7,636 nt of DNA, from NCBI GenBank assembly GCA_964577825.1, contig CAZOBJ010000131.1:1-7636 (forward strand). Reading direction: 5' to 3'. The translations under genes and the position numbers were made by a program. The notes beneath the pieces were generated by a model that was given only the letters and a program-made list of their open reading frames with translations, was not told the origin of the DNA and did no database searches. This DNA is from CAZOBJ01 sp964577825 (lineage in GTDB: Bacteria; Planctomycetota; SZUA-567; JAFGNG01). Of the stretch, positions 6,940 through 7,636 are shown one piece after another. Position 1 is the first letter of the stretch. Every line of letters begins with the position of its first letter.

Positions 6940-6951
6940 TGCGGTAGGCGC

Positions 6952-7112
6952 CCCGAAAGGACGTTGGCCTTTCGCACCATGCCCCAGAAGACGATCCTCG
7001 GAGGGCCTGGGCGCTTTCGCGTGCAACAGAGGCATTCCCTGCGCGCATTGCTCGAGTCTTCGACCGTCCGGTTGAGGACGTGTTCAAGCTGAAGGGCCCT
7101 CCCGCCGGTTAA
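6952..7112 (+). pseudogene. Remnant of a small XRE-type (HTH, COG1476-like) transcriptional regulator
   Basis: Two frames together resemble the second half of the short XRE regulators (about 65-75 residues, helix-turn-helix). Codons from about 6964 to 7017 read LAFRTMPQKTIL..GRF, comparable to the family's LAERLGVSRQTI....GRY. From 7020 the similarity moves to the next frame: RATEAFPARIARVF, then DRPVEDVFKL at 7062-7091, ending with the stop TAA at 7110-7112. This C-terminus (ARIARVFDRPVEDVF) is close to the family's typical AFRIARVFGRPVEEVF. The N-terminal third is missing and the frame changes around 7017-7020, so it is not a working gene. It lies immediately after the ldhA stop, which suggests that a rearrangement or deletion brought ldhA next to it. 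Chance similarity is possible for the first half but unlikely for the second. Confidence 0.55.
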
Positions 7113-7157
7113 TGCGGCCGACTACTGGCTGCACGAATGGAAAACCTAGCCCGCGTT

Positions 7158-7183
7158 CCAGGCCTGGGGATGCGCCAGCCTGG
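7158..7183 (+). repeat. Bulged 9-bp hairpin
   Basis: CCAGGC (7158-7163) pairs with GCCTGG (7178-7183), and inside it TGG (7165-7167) pairs with CCA (7175-7177), leaving C7164 bulged and a 7-nt loop. It is a strong stem in the RNA of either strand but has no T run, so its role is unclear. Confidence 0.45.
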
Positions 7184-7267
7184 ACGATCCTCTCGCGATA
7201 GCCATAGGGTGCGCCCCCGGTCCCGCCGGCGCTCGGCCTGTCGCGCATGCGCATTCCTCAGGCTTGC

Positions 7268-7287
7268 CCAGCGCGGGCTGGTTTCTT
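7268..7287 (+). terminator. Candidate intrinsic terminator downstream of ldhA
   Basis: CCAGC (7268-7272) and GCTGG (7277-7281) form a GC-rich stem with a 4-nt loop, directly followed by TTTCTT (7282-7287). It is the only hairpin with a T-rich tail in the 640 bp between ldhA and the tRNA gene, so it is the best candidate for the end of the upstream transcript. The 5-bp stem is short. Confidence 0.4.
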
Positions 7288-7488
7288 GTGGCATGCGCAC
7301 ACGTCCACACGTATTCCGGTTCCCGGCGCGAGACATCGTGGAGGAGCGCCCAGTTTGCGGCCTGCATTCGAGCCCGCCTGCCGCGAACCCGTCACGGAAG
7401 GCCCCTGGACAGGCCGGGGGGCCTCTGCCGACACTCCGGACGACGCACAAGAAGCGCCAACGGGTCTGTGGCCCTGCACAGAATCTAC

Positions 7489-7517
7489 TGGACACGGGCG
7501 CCTGGCGCGGATATAGT
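7489..7517 (+). promoter_or_regulatory. Sigma70-type promoter of tRNA-Asn
   Basis: The -35 box TGGACA (7489-7494, 5 of 6) and -10 box TATAGT (7512-7517, 5 of 6) are separated by exactly 17 bp. The start would be near 7524, giving a leader of about 55 nt before the mature tRNA. No GC-rich stringent discriminator stands out. Confidence 0.7.
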
Positions 7518-7520
7518 CAG

Positions 7521-7576
7521 GCGCTGGAATCGAACGGGCAGCGCTCGCCCCTGCGGCCCTGCCCCTGGGAGGGCAG
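7521..7576 (+). other. Structured 5' leader of the tRNA-Asn transcript
   Basis: Two perfect 6-bp stems lie between the predicted start and the tRNA: GCGCTG (7521-7526) with CAGCGC (7539-7544) over 12 nt, and CTGCCC (7559-7564) with GGGCAG (7571-7576) over 6 nt. The second ends 2 nt before the mature tRNA 5' end. They may guide folding and RNase P processing of the precursor; this is inference. Confidence 0.4.
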
Positions 7577-7578
7577 AC

Positions 7579-7636
7579 TCCCCTGTAGCTCAGTCGGTAG
7601 AGCAACGGACTGTTAATCCGTGCGTCGCTGGTTCGA
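7579..7636 (+). tRNA. tRNA-Asn (anticodon GTT), cut by the window end
   Basis: The 5' 58 nt of a tRNA-Asn. Acceptor strand TCCCCTG (7579-7585), T8-A9, D stem GCTC/GAGC (7588-7591 and 7600-7603) with loop AGTCGGTA, anticodon stem ACGGA/TCCGT (7605-7609 and 7617-7621), anticodon GTT (7612-7614) in the loop CTGTTAA, variable loop GCGTC, then the T stem GCTGG and the TTCGA start of the T loop. The 3' half of the T arm, the acceptor strand and any CCA lie beyond the window. It closely follows E. coli tRNA-Asn and delivers asparagine to AAY codons. Confidence 0.96.

Larger units (their letters stand above)
7113..7578. other. Non-coding region between the XRE remnant and tRNA-Asn
   Basis: About 465 bp without a convincing gene; open frames on both strands give only Arg-, Pro- and Ala-rich products typical of random GC-rich DNA. 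It holds several hairpins, a 9-bp direct repeat GCATGCGCA (7245-7253 and 7291-7299), an AGGCC-GGGG-GGCCT hairpin (7411-7424), and the tRNA promoter and leader. Confidence 0.6.

Noticed and set aside
5581..7035. Minus-strand open frame of 484 codons opposite cupin and ldhA
   Set aside because: Same shadow effect; both + strand genes are clearly recognised.
7525..7538. GTTCGATTCC on the minus strand, reminiscent of a tRNA T-loop
   Set aside because: The flanking bases cannot form the T stem and there is no cloverleaf around it.
7137..7616. Plus-strand 159-codon open frame before and into the tRNA gene
   Set aside because: It is Arg/Pro-rich without motifs, overlaps the tRNA promoter and runs into the tRNA itself.
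1..7636. Search for CRISPR arrays, phage genes, toxin-antitoxin pairs or defence systems
   Set aside because: No regularly spaced repeats, integrase, toxin-antitoxin or known defence motifs were seen; the recognised genes are metabolic.

Overview
The window is GC-rich DNA (above 60% by eye) from a bacterium, probably a proteobacterium. The clues are a tRNA-Asn that is close to proteobacterial versions, two sigma70-type promoters sharing the pattern TGGACR-17 bp-TATAGT, GGAG-type ribosome binding sites, and a D-lactate dehydrogenase that resembles the E. coli LdhA type. I cannot fix the class or genus. All recognised genes lie on the + strand.

Layout. Positions 1-569 hold the 3' end of a TIGR00300 / LOR-SDH-domain gene (ornithine cyclodeaminase-like, arginine/ornithine catabolism). 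A short gap with two adjacent hairpins follows. Positions 698-2404 encode a B12-binding-type radical SAM enzyme with a hydrophobic C-terminal segment, and 2531-3577 a Gfo/Idh/MocA oxidoreductase. Positions 3578-3961 are a 384-bp stretch with no convincing gene, whose last 105 bp carry a good sigma70 promoter. From there a second block runs in the same direction: a DUF3604 (PHP-like metal-dependent hydrolase fold) gene at 3962-5455, a small cupin at 5527-5880, and ldhA at 5884-6939. The cupin and ldhA genes are 3 bp apart and look translationally linked. After ldhA comes a frameshifted remnant of a small XRE-type regulator (about 6952-7112), then about 465 bp of apparently non-coding DNA with hairpins and a candidate terminator. 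The window ends inside a tRNA-Asn gene with its own promoter.

How the genes fit together. The cupin/ldhA pair suggests fermentative or redox-balancing pyruvate/lactate metabolism. The DUF3604 gene may share their transcript, but the 71-bp gap with a C10 run and a hairpin leaves that open. The radical SAM enzyme and the oxidoreductase may be a small pathway of their own, but their substrates cannot be read from the sequence. I see no CRISPR array, phage module, intact insertion sequence or obvious defence system. The points most worth a second look are the four-cysteine tail on LdhA, the membrane-associated-looking radical SAM enzyme, the hidden XRE pseudogene, and the structured leader of the tRNA gene.
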